Source: a virus
Direction: 5' to 3' (one strand)
DNA: 64,000 nt
IMG/VR virus record: IMGVR_UViG_3300049929_000026
Span: 62,001 to 126,000 of that record
Positions 40,155-49,054 of the stretch are shown here, piece after piece. Under the pieces are notes generated by a model that was given only the letters and a program-made list of their open reading frames with translations, ran no database searches and was not told the DNA's origin. Both the position numbers and the translations under genes were made by a program. Within the stretch, counting starts at the first letter, position 1; each line of letters begins with the position of its first letter.

Positions 40155-41980
40155 GTACCGAGCACAATCTCGACCCGGCGATTCAGCGCTCGGCTTGCCT
40201 CATCATTCGCGCTGCCAGGAAGGGGCTTGGTGTCCCCGAAGCCGTCGACCGCAACGAAGCGGCGCGCCGGGAAGTGCGAGGTCGACTGGTTCATCAGCCA
40301 TGCCTTCACCGCTTCGGCCCGAGCCTTTGACAGCACGAGATTGTTCGCCGGATCGCCGGTGTTGTCCGTGTGTCCGTCGATCTCCACGGAGAGTTCATCC
40401 GCAATGAGCAGGCCGTCACGGAGCTCACGAAGCTGCTTCATGGAATCCGGCGTGAACGAGGCCTTGCCGGTTTCGAAGTTGATGCTCCACGAACGCTTCG
40501 ACACCACGTTTTTGATGTCGGTTTCGACCTGATAGACCGGCATGTCGGCCGTGGTCTTCGACTCGGAAGTCCTCGCCACGTCCTGCACGAACGACGTGTT
40601 CAGAACCTCGGAAACAGCCGGGTAGCTCGGGACGAGCTTCGGATATTGCTGGTGAACGATGTCGCCGAATACCGTGTAGGTCGCGGCGAACACATTGGCC
40701 GAGCCCGGCGCGAGCCCGAAGAGTTGCAGCGTGTCCTGCAGGTTGTTGATCGCCGAGCCGCCGAGCTCCACCATGACCCCGGTCTTGTCCGCCTCGGTCG
40801 CGCCCTTGTAGTACTTCAGCCAATACTCGGGCGACTCCTCCTTGTTGTAGACGAGCCACGATGCCTTGGCAGCGCGCTGCTGAGCTTCCGGAAAGCTCTT
40901 GATCTGATCGGCCGCCTCGTAGACCGCGGAGAGGAAGCCGTCGATCTCCTTGCGGTTGTCCTCGTCCCACTTCTTGATCCCGATCATGACAGCGGGCATC
41001 TGGCTTCGATATTCCTTAGTGGAGACGATCTTGACGAGCCCGCCCTTCTTCATGGCTACGTTCACGTCTACCGGCGTCCAGGATGATACGGCGTTGACGC
41101 ACACATGCTTGGTCTCGCCGTTCCGCTTTCCGTCGATGACCACCGGGCGGTCCTCGCACACGCCATTGATGTACGCCTCGCCTGCCTTCACGAAATCATC
41201 TGCCGCGTAGAAGTTGATCGCCGACGGGTCCCAGGTCTTCTCGTTCGGGTTGACCTTGATCTGGTTGTCACTTGCCCACTTCATCGGGATGTTCCAGTCG
41301 CCGCTGCGGAGCGCGACGGATAGCAAGCAACCTCGCGCGGCCTTCGGATTCGTAAGCCATTCGGCAGGTCCCTGGAGCTTGTCCTCGCCGCGGGAGTACC
41401 CGAACGCCGCGATGATCTCGCCATGGTATTGGGGCCCGAGTTTCAGCTTGTCGATCAGGCTGTTGATGTTGGCGAGGATCACTGCCGTGCCGTCACCCAT
41501 GTCGGTCATGAAATGGTAGCCCTCGGTCGGCTGCGCCTCGCCCTTGGCGAGCGCCGTAGCGAAGTCCACGAGCGACGTCTGCATCTTCCCGTCGTCGTCC
41601 TCACGAATGAGCTTCAGGTTCACCCCGTGCTTCTCCATGAGGCTGCCTCGGGTCGTCAGCGGTCCGCCGTTGGCGTACGGCAGAGCGAACTGCGCGTTCC
41701 ACGCCATATGGGCGGAGCGGATCTGAGGCGCCGCTACGACCGTCACGGCTTCGCTCGGTTGTGGTAGCGGCTTCACGTTTGCCGCATGCACAGCTTCGGG
41801 TGCTGACGGCAGATCGGGCAGGGCAGCTACTTGCGGAACGGCAGCGACTACCGATTCATTCGGCCCGAGCGCGTAGCCGTGGTCGTGCGCCCATTTGAGA
41901 CCAAATACACCGGCGACGATTGCACCGATAAGACCGATCATAACGAGTCGGTCTTTCTTCATTCTGAATTGAGTTGCCAT
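40151..41980 (-). CDS. membrane-anchored substrate-binding protein fused to an OmpA domain
   Basis: 609 residues. Residues ~12-30 form one membrane span (LVMIGLIGAIVAGVFGLKW) with no cleavage site, so the protein is anchored with the rest outside. Residues ~85-480 look like a periplasmic solute-binding domain (NitT/TauT type). Residues ~497-609 are an OmpA/MotB peptidoglycan-binding domain: INFETGKASFTPDS, IDGHTDNTGDPANN, SKARAEAVKAWL, RRVEI. It would link the transporter to the cell wall. Overlaps the permease gene. Confidence 0.85.
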   Translation of the reverse strand: MATQFRMKKDRLVMIGLIGAIVAGVFGLKWAHDHGYALGPNESVVAAVPQVAALPDLPSAPEAVHAANVKPLPQPSEAVTVVAAPQIRSAHMAWNAQFALPYANGGPLTTRGSLMEKHGVNLKLIREDDDGKMQTSLVDFATALAKGEAQPTEGYHFMTDMGDGTAVILANINSLIDKLKLGPQYHGEIIAAFGYSRGEDKLQGPAEWLTNPKAARGCLLSVALRSGDWNIPMKWASDNQIKVNPNEKTWDPSAINFYAADDFVKAGEAYINGVCEDRPVVIDGKRNGETKHVCVNAVSSWTPVDVNVAMKKGGLVKIVSTKEYRSQMPAVMIGIKKWDEDNRKEIDGFLSAVYEAADQIKSFPEAQQRAAKASWLVYNKEESPEYWLKYYKGATEADKTGVMVELGGSAINNLQDTLQLFGLAPGSANVFAATYTVFGDIVHQQYPKLVPSYPAVSEVLNTSFVQDVARTSESKTTADMPVYQVETDIKNVVSKRSWSINFETGKASFTPDSMKQLRELRDGLLIADELSVEIDGHTDNTGDPANNLVLSKARAEAVKAWLMNQSTSHFPARRFVAVDGFGDTKPLPGSANDEASRALNRRVEIVLGT

Positions 41981-42012
41981 TCTATTTTCCTTACCTTGTG
42001 TTGGTTGGGCGC

Positions 42013-43035
42013 TCAGAGCTTGTCGAACAAATTGCCGAACGACTGGGTTTTCTTTTCGGCGGCCGGAACAGCGTCGTCTTCGTCTGGCTGCAACGATGAA
42101 TCCGAGCCGATACGGAACTTGGTTTTACCGGTACCGCCTTCGAGCAGATTGCTCGCGCGCTTGTCCCAGGCTTCGAGCTTGGCCATTGCATCCAAGTCCG
42201 CAACCCCGTTCTCGAGATCCATCGTGTTGATGAAGTCCCGAGAGTCCTCCATGAATTGGTCGATCTCGCCGAGCTTGTTGAAGTAGTCGTTCTGCGTGCT
42301 GCTGAGCGCGAGATCGAATGCCTCGCGGTCCTTGTCAGCCTGAAGGATTGCCTTCGAAGCAGCCATCGCTCGGTAGCTCGCGCGAATCGTGGCTCGCTTC
42401 TCGGTCTCGTCTTCGACGGTGTCCTCGATGTCGGCGATCATGTACTTGGACGCTTCCTGCACCTTCTCCATGAGAGCGATGTGGGCCTTCACCTTGTTGC
42501 GCACCCCTTGATAGGTGAGCGTCGTTTTCTCCAGTCGACCGGCCTTCCGTGCCTGTAGCGAAAACTGCGTCTTCATGCCCTGCTCAGCACCGTGATCTCG
42601 CGCCTGCTTGGCGAGGTTCATACTGCGCTCATAGTCGGCCGTTTTGGTCGCGATGAGCTGGTCCAGCTTCCGAAGCTGAGCGCGAAGCTCGCCCAGCGCA
42701 TCGGCGATGCCCGCGTACTTCTTCTTGAGCTCCTCGACGTAGCCCTTGAGAATCGAAATCGGGTCGATATCGATCACGACCTGCGTCAGAGCCCGCGTCG
42801 CCATCTTGTAGCCCATCCAGAACAACCGATGCAGGTCCTTGCTGACGACAACCCACCCGACGATCGCAACGGCAGCGGCGAGAGCCGACGTGTAGAGCAG
42901 GTTTTCAAGCACCCGCTCGAGCAATGGCAAAATCAGGTCGACGCTCTTCAGCGCGAAGAATCCGCCCACTCCGATCCCGAGCCACGCGACCCAGTTCTCA
43001 GGGCGCTGCCAGGGTTTCTTTTGAGCTTCTTCCAT
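42013..43035 (-). CDS. membrane-associated coiled-coil (PspA-like) protein
   Basis: 340 residues. Two hydrophobic spans at ~15-32 and ~47-66 (LGIGVGGFFALKSV, ALAAAVAIVGWVVVS), then a long helical region (residues ~95-270) with the charged heptads of PspA/IM30-like proteins, and an acidic C-terminus. Probably binds the inner membrane and shapes or protects it. Lies directly upstream of the substrate-binding/OmpA gene. Confidence 0.65.
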   Translation of the reverse strand: MEEAQKKPWQRPENWVAWLGIGVGGFFALKSVDLILPLLERVLENLLYTSALAAAVAIVGWVVVSKDLHRLFWMGYKMATRALTQVVIDIDPISILKGYVEELKKKYAGIADALGELRAQLRKLDQLIATKTADYERSMNLAKQARDHGAEQGMKTQFSLQARKAGRLEKTTLTYQGVRNKVKAHIALMEKVQEASKYMIADIEDTVEDETEKRATIRASYRAMAASKAILQADKDREAFDLALSSTQNDYFNKLGEIDQFMEDSRDFINTMDLENGVADLDAMAKLEAWDKRASNLLEGGTGKTKFRIGSDSSLQPDEDDAVPAAEKKTQSFGNLFDKL

Positions 43036-43701
43036 TTAGAGGGCCTTCCCGTGTTCGGCTACTTGGGCCTTTTGCTGGTCGATGTGAGTCCGCGCCGCGT
43101 CGTATTGGAGCTTGAAACGCTGCTGAACGAGATCGAGTTTGTGCTGCGCCTCGGCGAGCGCTGACAGGTCTCCGGCACGCTTGTCGTTCAGGCCAATGAC
43201 CTGCTGCTCCAGGCTCGCGATCTGCGCCTTCGCAGCCGCGATCTGCGTGTCGTAGTCCTGCACGGCGTTGCGCTTGCTGCCGACGCGCGCGTTGAACTGG
43301 TCCTGTAGTTCCTTGGAGAAGACGCGGCTCTTCTCCTCCAGCGCCCCGATGTAGACGTCGTACTCGGACAGAACAGCCGAGATTGGCGTGCCTTTGGCGG
43401 CGAATATCTTGAGCGCAGTCTGAAAGCGCAGGGCTTCGACGGGGATCGCCGCTTCCAGCGTCGAGAGTAGCGATTGGAGCTCGGGGATCAGCTGCACGTT
43501 TGCGACCTTCAGCGCTTCTTGCAGAGCCGCCTTGGCCGACTCGTCATACTTGGCGATCCGCTCGGCATCGTCATTGGGCGCGGCTGCCGGCGCTGGCGCT
43601 ACAGCCGTCACAACGGGCACGGACGCCGCTCCAGTCTCCGCGACCTCTACGCTCTCGGCTAGACCGAGCGACGCCATGCCTTTTTTTAGGTTTTCGAACA
43701 T
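43036..43701 (-). CDS. coiled-coil PspA-like protein
   Basis: 221 residues. N-terminal amphipathic helix MFENLKKGMASLGLAE, an Ala/Pro/Val-rich linker, then long helices to the end (QDYDTQIAAAKAQIASLEQQ). Lacks membrane spans. The amphipathic start plus long coil resembles the PspA/IM30 plan. Stop and next start are adjacent (43036/43035), so it is likely co-translated with the 340-residue protein. Confidence 0.6.
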   Translation of the reverse strand: MFENLKKGMASLGLAESVEVAETGAASVPVVTAVAPAPAAAPNDDAERIAKYDESAKAALQEALKVANVQLIPELQSLLSTLEAAIPVEALRFQTALKIFAAKGTPISAVLSEYDVYIGALEEKSRVFSKELQDQFNARVGSKRNAVQDYDTQIAAAKAQIASLEQQVIGLNDKRAGDLSALAEAQHKLDLVQQRFKLQYDAARTHIDQQKAQVAEHGKAL

Positions 43702-44489
43702 GCTTTTTCCTTCGCTAAATCAAGGACCATCTCGACACACGGCGCTCCGTATTCGGCAAACCCAGTGCGCACTGTCAGGTTCGGCGATGGCTGGAACGTC
43801 GCGCGGCCATGCGTGTGCCCGCAAAGCACCTCGATCTCACGGTCTTGGTTCTTGCGCGCCCATTCGAGAAGAGCATCGCCGAGCGCCTTGTTTGTGAACC
43901 ACGGCAGCCAGTTCGCGTCGCTCTGTTTGCCGTTATAGACGCTCGACTCCGCGAACGGCGGGACGTGCGTCGCGAAGATGATGCGCTTCGCTGTGGTGCG
44001 CGAGAGAGTCTCCAGCGTCTTTTGGTGGAAGTGGTCGCCGATCATGCGCAGCGCTGGGATCAACGTTCCTGACTGCACGCACTCACGAAGGTCTTGAATC
44101 TCCGACCAATCGTTCAGCTGAACGCTGCTAGTTTCGGGTGACCCAAACCGAGCGTCGTACCAGCCATCTACCCCGCAGAGATCTGCATCGGGAGTAAGGT
44201 GGAATACCGCACCGGAATCCAGATACGAGCAGCCGAATGCCTTTCGGACCGAGCGCGCAACGCTGGCAAACTCGCCGCCGTAGAAGTCGTGGTTGCCGAG
44301 TACGAAACAAACTGGCTTTCGGTAGTTGCGCTGAAAGACTTCGAGCAATCGAATGACCGTGCGCGCCGTACCTATGTCTCCAGTGATGACGCAGGCATCC
44401 GACACGCCGGCCGTCTTCGACGCAAGGTCGATTGTTTTACCGTGCCCTGCATGATCGAAATGTGGATCGGTTATCCAGGCGAGCCTCAT
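43686..44489 (-). CDS. calcineurin-like metallophosphoesterase
   Basis: 267 residues. All metal motifs are visible: DPHFDH (D8, H10), GDIG, GNHDF, HVPPF and GHTHGR. So it should be a two-metal phosphoesterase. Its 3' end overlaps the coiled-coil gene by 16 bp. First gene of the transporter/coiled-coil module. Substrate unknown (nucleotide, phospholipid or phosphoprotein possible). Confidence 0.88.
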   Translation of the reverse strand: MRLAWITDPHFDHAGHGKTIDLASKTAGVSDACVITGDIGTARTVIRLLEVFQRNYRKPVCFVLGNHDFYGGEFASVARSVRKAFGCSYLDSGAVFHLTPDADLCGVDGWYDARFGSPETSSVQLNDWSEIQDLRECVQSGTLIPALRMIGDHFHQKTLETLSRTTAKRIIFATHVPPFAESSVYNGKQSDANWLPWFTNKALGDALLEWARKNQDREIEVLCGHTHGRATFQPSPNLTVRTGFAEYGAPCVEMVLDLAKEKACSKT

Positions 44490-44634
44490 GGTGTGGTGGT
44501 CTCACCAGGTTGAGGAGCCAGGTAGCCTCTAGCGAGAGCCCAATCCAAAGGCACCGGGCCTAGTGCCGTAGGCAGGCAGCTCGCGCAGAGACCGAGCCCA
44601 ACGCGCGGCGCCAATCTGGAAGCAGTGACACGTG
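44490..44634 (-). ncRNA. possible omega-RNA region downstream of tnpB
   Basis: 145 bp between the metallophosphoesterase start and the TnpB stop, on the strand that reads through from tnpB. In IS605/IS607-type elements the guide RNA scaffold covers the tnpB 3' end and this downstream stretch. No element end could be fixed, so limits are uncertain. Confidence 0.3.
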
Positions 44635-45792
44635 TCATGGCGCTGCGCCGTGACTTCTCGGATCGCCGGCGAGCTCTTGAGCAGCTGCACCTCCCCGACG
44701 GCTCTGCCCGAGCCGTTTGATATTATTTGCGGCGTTGACGTCGCGGTCCTCGACCAATCCGCAGTGCGGACAATCGTGAACGCGCGTGCCGAGGTCCTTT
44801 CGAACCACCGTATCGCAGCCGCTACACCTTTGCGATGTCCCACGTGGATCCACTTCGAAGAAATCTCGCCCGGCGCTTTCAGCCTTGGCTTTGAGGATCG
44901 TAGTGAACTGAGACCACGAGGCATCAAGAACTTGTTTTGCGAGGCGACCACGAGCGAGGCCGGCCACGTTGAGTTTTTCTACGGCGATCGAATCGAAGCG
45001 CTGCGCGAGTCCGAGCGCGACCTTGTGCTGGAAATCGAGGCGCGTCCGGCGGATCTTGTCGTACCGCTTCGCGAGAAGCTCGACGGCTTTACGGCGACGA
45101 CGCGATCCGCGTTTCCGACGCGCAACACGTCGCTGAGCGATAACGATCTCTCGCTGGGCGGTCTCGAAGAAGCGCGGATTAGCGACCATCTCCCCGTTAC
45201 TGAGCGCAGCGAACGTCGCGATCCCGACATCGATCCCAACGCTCTGCCCCGTCGAAGCCGCTGGCTTCGACGGCACATTGTCGCACGCAAATGCGATATA
45301 CCAGTGCCCATCACCAGAGAGAGTGACCGACGCGGTCTTGATGCGGCCCTCGATCGGTCGGTGGATCCTGATCTTGACATTACCGATGCCGTGGATGCGC
45401 ACACGTTTCCCGCCCGCACAAAGCACCGCCCCACCCTTGCCGGCTTGAGGAAAGGTGAATGTACGGTAGCGGCCGGGTCCCTTGAATCGCGGGAACCCCG
45501 CCTTTTTCTTAGCCTTTACCCTTCGAAAAAACGCGCGATAGGACTTCTCCAGTCTTTTGAGGACGTCCTGAAGCACTTGCGCGTAAATATTCGCGAACTC
45601 CGGACGCATCGCCTTGACCTCCGGTAGGTCGCCCATCTGCGAATAACAAGTGACCTTTACTCCTGCTCGGTACGCCGCGATGCGTTCTTGCAGGCTCGCG
45701 TTGTAAAGCTCACGCAGCAACTCGAGCGTGCCCCGCATCGTCGCCTCTTGAGCGCGAGTTGGATAAAGGCGATAGCGGAAAACACGAATCAC
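44635..45792 (-). CDS. tnpB: TnpB, IS605/IS607-type RNA-guided nuclease
   Basis: 385 residues from GTG 45792 (MIRVFRYRLYPTRAQEATMR after the start codon), preceded by AGG. RuvC-I VGIDVGIATFAALS has the catalytic Asp, RuvC-II VEKLNVAG the Glu, RuvC-III EDRDVNAANNI the Asp. Zinc ribbon CSGC...CPHC. All catalytic residues are intact, unlike the Cas12-like protein at 21805-23430. No tnpA lies nearby, so the element would need a transposase in trans. It interrupts the transporter and methyltransferase blocks. Confidence 0.9.
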   Translation of the reverse strand: MIRVFRYRLYPTRAQEATMRGTLELLRELYNASLQERIAAYRAGVKVTCYSQMGDLPEVKAMRPEFANIYAQVLQDVLKRLEKSYRAFFRRVKAKKKAGFPRFKGPGRYRTFTFPQAGKGGAVLCAGGKRVRIHGIGNVKIRIHRPIEGRIKTASVTLSGDGHWYIAFACDNVPSKPAASTGQSVGIDVGIATFAALSNGEMVANPRFFETAQREIVIAQRRVARRKRGSRRRRKAVELLAKRYDKIRRTRLDFQHKVALGLAQRFDSIAVEKLNVAGLARGRLAKQVLDASWSQFTTILKAKAESAGRDFFEVDPRGTSQRCSGCDTVVRKDLGTRVHDCPHCGLVEDRDVNAANNIKRLGQSRRGGAAAQELAGDPRSHGAAP

Positions 45793-45882
45793 GTGGTACC
45801 TATTCTGAGCCCGTTGAAAGCGGGCCACGCATCCAGGTCGTGTAGCAGCGACGCTGGATGCTCTTCATTTGTAGCATGGACG

Positions 45883-45898
45883 GTGGTCAGTTGACCAC
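45883..45898. promoter_or_regulatory. perfect palindromic site upstream of tnpB
   Basis: GTGGTCAGTTGACCAC in the gap between the broken methyltransferase and tnpB. Confidence 0.6.
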
Positions 45899-45916
45899 GG
45901 TGAATAAAAACGGTCT

Positions 45917-46937
45917 TCATGCTGCGCTTATTTTCCCTGCTTCAATGAGGATCCGGATGACGTGCCCGGCGACTTCCGCTTGTTGCGGGCTGCACGAATT
46001 GCCGAGCGCGGCGATCCGATCACGGGCTCGGTCCATTCGACTGGAAACCCCATGAACCATTCGCAGAACGCTGGGGACAGGTGACCGCCAGCCTCCCGTG
46101 GCAAATTGCGTCCGCCTTTCGTTTGCTTCGGCGCAGGCTCGCGCTCGTCTCTCGAGCAGAGAGTCGGAAGCATCTCCTGCGACAACAATTCCTGAAGCGA
46201 TGGCCCGCCCTGCGCGTTCTTCCCGCGTGAGGCCTTCCCGCGTGTCGCCGAACTCGCGGTTAGCGTCGGAAGCAGCCTGCGCGCTTCCTCCTGAACCATG
46301 CCCTGAAGCGTTGGGGACTTCACGCCCCGCCTCCGACCGTAGGTTGCGCGACTCGTTGTAAGCGTCGGAAGAAAGACTTTGTTTCGCGAGCGATTGAAGC
46401 GAGTGGCGAGTTGGTCCGGGTTTTGCCCCCCCCCGATTCGATCCGTAGGTTTGCGCGGTCAAGGTGGGCAACAAGGAGGATTCGTCCGCGTCGGTGCGGA
46501 GCTCCGCAATCGCTTGCTGCAATCGGGACCGGTAACGACGCATAACCGCGCCGTTCCATTTCGCTGCGCACAGCGTCGACCCATCGAGAAGCACCCGAAG
46601 CAACGTTCTCGATGACGAGCCATTCGGGTTGAAGCTCGCTAACGACTCGGGCGCACTCGTAGAAAAGGCGGCTCTTAGGACCGTCGAGGCCAGCTCGCTT
46701 GCCAACGGAACTGAGGTCCTGACAGGGACTTCCAAAGCAGATGATATCGACGGGGGCGAGGTTGCTGCTTCCGACTTCGAGGACGTCATTGAACCTTTCA
46801 GCGTTCGGCCAGTGAGCGGCGAGCACCGCGCGGCAATGAGGCTCGAGTTCGACCTGCCAGATAGTTTCGCATCCGAGTGCTCGCTCCAGGCCCAGCTCGA
46901 GTCCGCCTATCCCGCTGCATAGCGAACCGAGCTTCAC
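45917..46937 (-). pseudogene. DNA C5-cytosine methyltransferase, frameshifted
   Basis: First frame (46937 down to 46320): motif I LCSGIGGLELGLE, motif IV FGSPCQDLS, motif VI VIENV, motif VIII APHRRGRILLVA; it then runs to a stop. Typical downstream segments appear in other frames: LPTLTAQTYGSN (third frame), LPTLTASSATRG with SPAFCEWFMGFPVEW (second frame) and ALGNSCSPQQAEV (third frame again). At least one, perhaps three, frame changes are needed. A run of nine C (46426-46434) lies near the first switch. It is a decayed gene or a sequencing artefact. Confidence 0.7.
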
Positions 46938-47410
46938 GCTGCCTCTCCGCCCTGCTCATGCCGTACAGCCTCAAGGGCCTGCTCCAAAGTCCGGCAACGC
47001 TCCGCACCTGGCAGCTCGCTGGAAGCGTTCCATGGCTGGTGAATCAGCACCCCGCGCCCACCGCGATTCACGAACTCTTCGATATTGTGCGGACCGTCGT
47101 CGATCATCACGTCGCCACGGACCAAGTACTTTCGCTTGGCGAAGATGACGTCGTACTTCGAAAACCCGAAGTGCCTCTCCAGCCACCGAAGGCGCTCGAA
47201 AGTCCACAGGCGTGCGGCTGAGTAGGGGCTCGTCACGACGCTGGCGTACTCGTCAAACGGCGCCTGCCTATCCTCGAGCCCGAGCGCCTTTGTCAGGTCC
47301 CATTCCGTGAGCTGTTCGCGCTTATACTGCGGCCCAGCCCAACGCAGAAGCGCGCCGGCAAAGTCAGCGAGGATGCCGTCGACGTCGAGTAAAACAGTGG
47401 GCTTGTTCAT
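46934..47410 (-). CDS. HAD-family phosphatase, 5'(3')-nucleotidase-like
   Basis: 158 residues. N-terminal VLLDVDGILADF gives the DxDGxxAD catalytic motif of HAD enzymes; FAKRKYLVRGDVMIDDGPHN supplies the Lys and second Asp motifs. Resembles phage and bacterial deoxyribonucleotidase-type proteins (NT5C family) that control nucleotide pools. The stop overlaps the methyltransferase start (ATGA). Confidence 0.75.
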   Translation of the reverse strand: MNKPTVLLDVDGILADFAGALLRWAGPQYKREQLTEWDLTKALGLEDRQAPFDEYASVVTSPYSAARLWTFERLRWLERHFGFSKYDVIFAKRKYLVRGDVMIDDGPHNIEEFVNRGGRGVLIHQPWNASSELPGAERCRTLEQALEAVRHEQGGEAA

Positions 47411-47416
47411 CTATTG

Positions 47417-47752
47417 TCAACCAGTCTTAGCGGTTGCACTGCGCAACGTCGCAAGTACGCCAGCCAAGGCCCCAGGCCCGTTGTCGCGGTCATAAAGCCA
47501 TTCACCGACGAGTTTACCTGGCTGGTTGCGATCGTTCTCCTGTCGCTCAGGATCAAAGAATCCGATCTTCATGACGCGACCCTTCAAGTAGTCAAACCGA
47601 CGTTGCTCACGGAGCAAGGATGCCGCTTCGGCTTCATCCATCAAATCAGGCGTGAAGTGCAGTAACCCCAGCCCTTGCGGCCGGGCGCGGTTGTATAGCG
47701 CGGCCAATACGGTTGCTTCGTTCAGATCCGCGATGTCGATCAAGTCGCTCAT
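47417..47752 (-). CDS. unknown phage protein
   Basis: 111 residues from ATG 47752 (MSDLIDIADLNEATVLAALY). Contains RPQGLGLLHFTPDLM and FDYLKGRVMKIGFFD, a pattern common in small phage proteins that process nucleotides or bind DNA, but no family was confirmed. Coupled upstream by ATGA. Confidence 0.5.
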   Translation of the reverse strand: MSDLIDIADLNEATVLAALYNRARPQGLGLLHFTPDLMDEAEAASLLREQRRFDYLKGRVMKIGFFDPERQENDRNQPGKLVGEWLYDRDNGPGALAGVLATLRSATAKTG

Positions 47753-48288
47753 TTTGATGGCTCCTCTCCGGTGTAAATTTCGAGAATGCAAAAACCTTTG
47801 GACTTCAGCGGCGACTTTTCCCAGGACATATGAATGTCCGCGTGCGTCTCGTCGTCATCGACCAGGTAGCCAAGCCGCTTTTCACCGACGAGCAGCCTGT
47901 CGATCGCCATTTTTGCCCAGTCGCTGTGCCTGTCGGGAGCGCGACTTGAGAACCGGATGCACCGGATCATCGGTCGCCCGCGCAATGGCGTCGGCCGAAT
48001 TGTACCGCGCACCTGCTTCAGCAGCACGACGAACAGATTCGTCTTCATCTTCGCGAGCGCCCAGCCGGGCTGATGGCGCGTGCTGTTCGTCGTCGGGCAG
48101 AGATCGATGGGAAGCGCGAAGCGGCGAACCAGCGCTCCTACTGGTGCCACGCGCCGGCTCTTGATTGGATTTTCTGGCGGAAGCTTCAGGACGGCATCCG
48201 CCGCCGCCAGCGCCTCTGCCGCATTGAACGGCGGCGAAGGCACCTTCGGCTTGCGAGCCTTCTTCGCTGGCTTTGCGGCTGCGGTCAA
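47749..48288 (-). CDS. unknown protein; TTG start in palindrome
   Basis: 179 residues if begun at TTG 48288 (MTAAAKPAKKARKPKVPSPP), which overlaps the upstream stop as TTGA and lies in the palindrome. The N-terminus is basic and Pro/Lys-rich; the C-terminal half (ALAKMKTNLFVVLLKQVRGT, then CIRFSSRAPDRHSDWAKM) looks folded. Not recognised. Confidence 0.5.
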   Translation of the reverse strand: MTAAAKPAKKARKPKVPSPPFNAAEALAAADAVLKLPPENPIKSRRVAPVGALVRRFALPIDLCPTTNSTRHQPGWALAKMKTNLFVVLLKQVRGTIRPTPLRGRPMIRCIRFSSRAPDRHSDWAKMAIDRLLVGEKRLGYLVDDDETHADIHMSWEKSPLKSKGFCILEIYTGEEPSK

Positions 48289-48296
48289 GTGACCAC
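48281..48296. promoter_or_regulatory. palindromic site over a stop/start pair
   Basis: GCGGTCAAGTGACCAC. On the minus strand it holds TTG (start of the next gene) and TGA (stop of the previous gene) at its centre. Confidence 0.6.
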
Positions 48297-49052
48297 CGAC
48301 TGCGGTGCCCAATCCACCGACCCGCCGTAACGGCGGCGACTCCTCAGCACCGATTCGACAACAGCAGCCACGGCACCTTCTACGGTAGAGGCTTGATTGC
48401 TCTGGCCATAGACCGCGTCCTGACCACAGTCCCAAGAGTTCTCGCCCTTGCCAGGAAAAGGAATACCGGCCGGAATTTTCACGTCCGCGCCCACGATTCG
48501 CCTGACGAACCATCGCGGGCGTTTCCATGAGCGTTCCTCAATCTTCACCGTCGCGTCGTAGCTACCCTCTGGCATCGCGATCTTGACGGCCTGCTCACTC
48601 AAGACACGCGACGAGTACTTGGCCTTGCCGAGCACGAAGTCGTCGATGTGAAAGGATCCACTCCGCCAATAAGGCACCGTCGAGCTCCAGCTCGAGCTGT
48701 CCCGCCAAACGCTCCACCAAATCGCCCAATCGTGGACGCTCCAGCTGATTTCACGGTCCTCGCAGCCGGCATTTCGGAGCAACCAGCGAGCGAGCGCCGC
48801 GACCGGGCGGAAGCTATCGATCGAGAAGTAGAGTGTGAGTAGCGGCACCGAGAAGCGAAAGCCGAAGCCCAGGCCCTCGTCTTGGCGTGCGGCAAAGCGG
48901 AAGCCCAAGTCGATGCGCCCGAGCAACCACTCCCAGTTGATCGAGCCGCCCAGAATGCGAAGCCAAGCGCGACCATGGCGCAACGGCGAACCAGTGCGCC
49001 CGGCTGGCTTGTCGTTTAGGTTCTGCCAGTGGAAGTGTACGCTATCGGACAT
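48285..49052 (-). CDS. phage hypothetical protein
   Basis: 255 residues. The C-terminal KIPAGIPFPGKGENSWDCGQ segment is a known hallmark of an uncharacterised phage protein family; the Trp-rich centre (VHDWAIWWSVWRD) is also seen there. No signal or membrane span. Location next to replication genes suggests an early role. Family function unknown. Confidence 0.6.
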   Translation of the reverse strand: MSDSVHFHWQNLNDKPAGRTGSPLRHGRAWLRILGGSINWEWLLGRIDLGFRFAARQDEGLGFGFRFSVPLLTLYFSIDSFRPVAALARWLLRNAGCEDREISWSVHDWAIWWSVWRDSSSWSSTVPYWRSGSFHIDDFVLGKAKYSSRVLSEQAVKIAMPEGSYDATVKIEERSWKRPRWFVRRIVGADVKIPAGIPFPGKGENSWDCGQDAVYGQSNQASTVEGAVAAVVESVLRSRRRYGGSVDWAPQSVVT

Positions 49053-49054
49053 GG

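Noticed and set aside
46073-46088. GGGGACAGGTGACCGC as another palindrome copy
   Set aside because: Three mismatches and inside a coding remnant; not counted.
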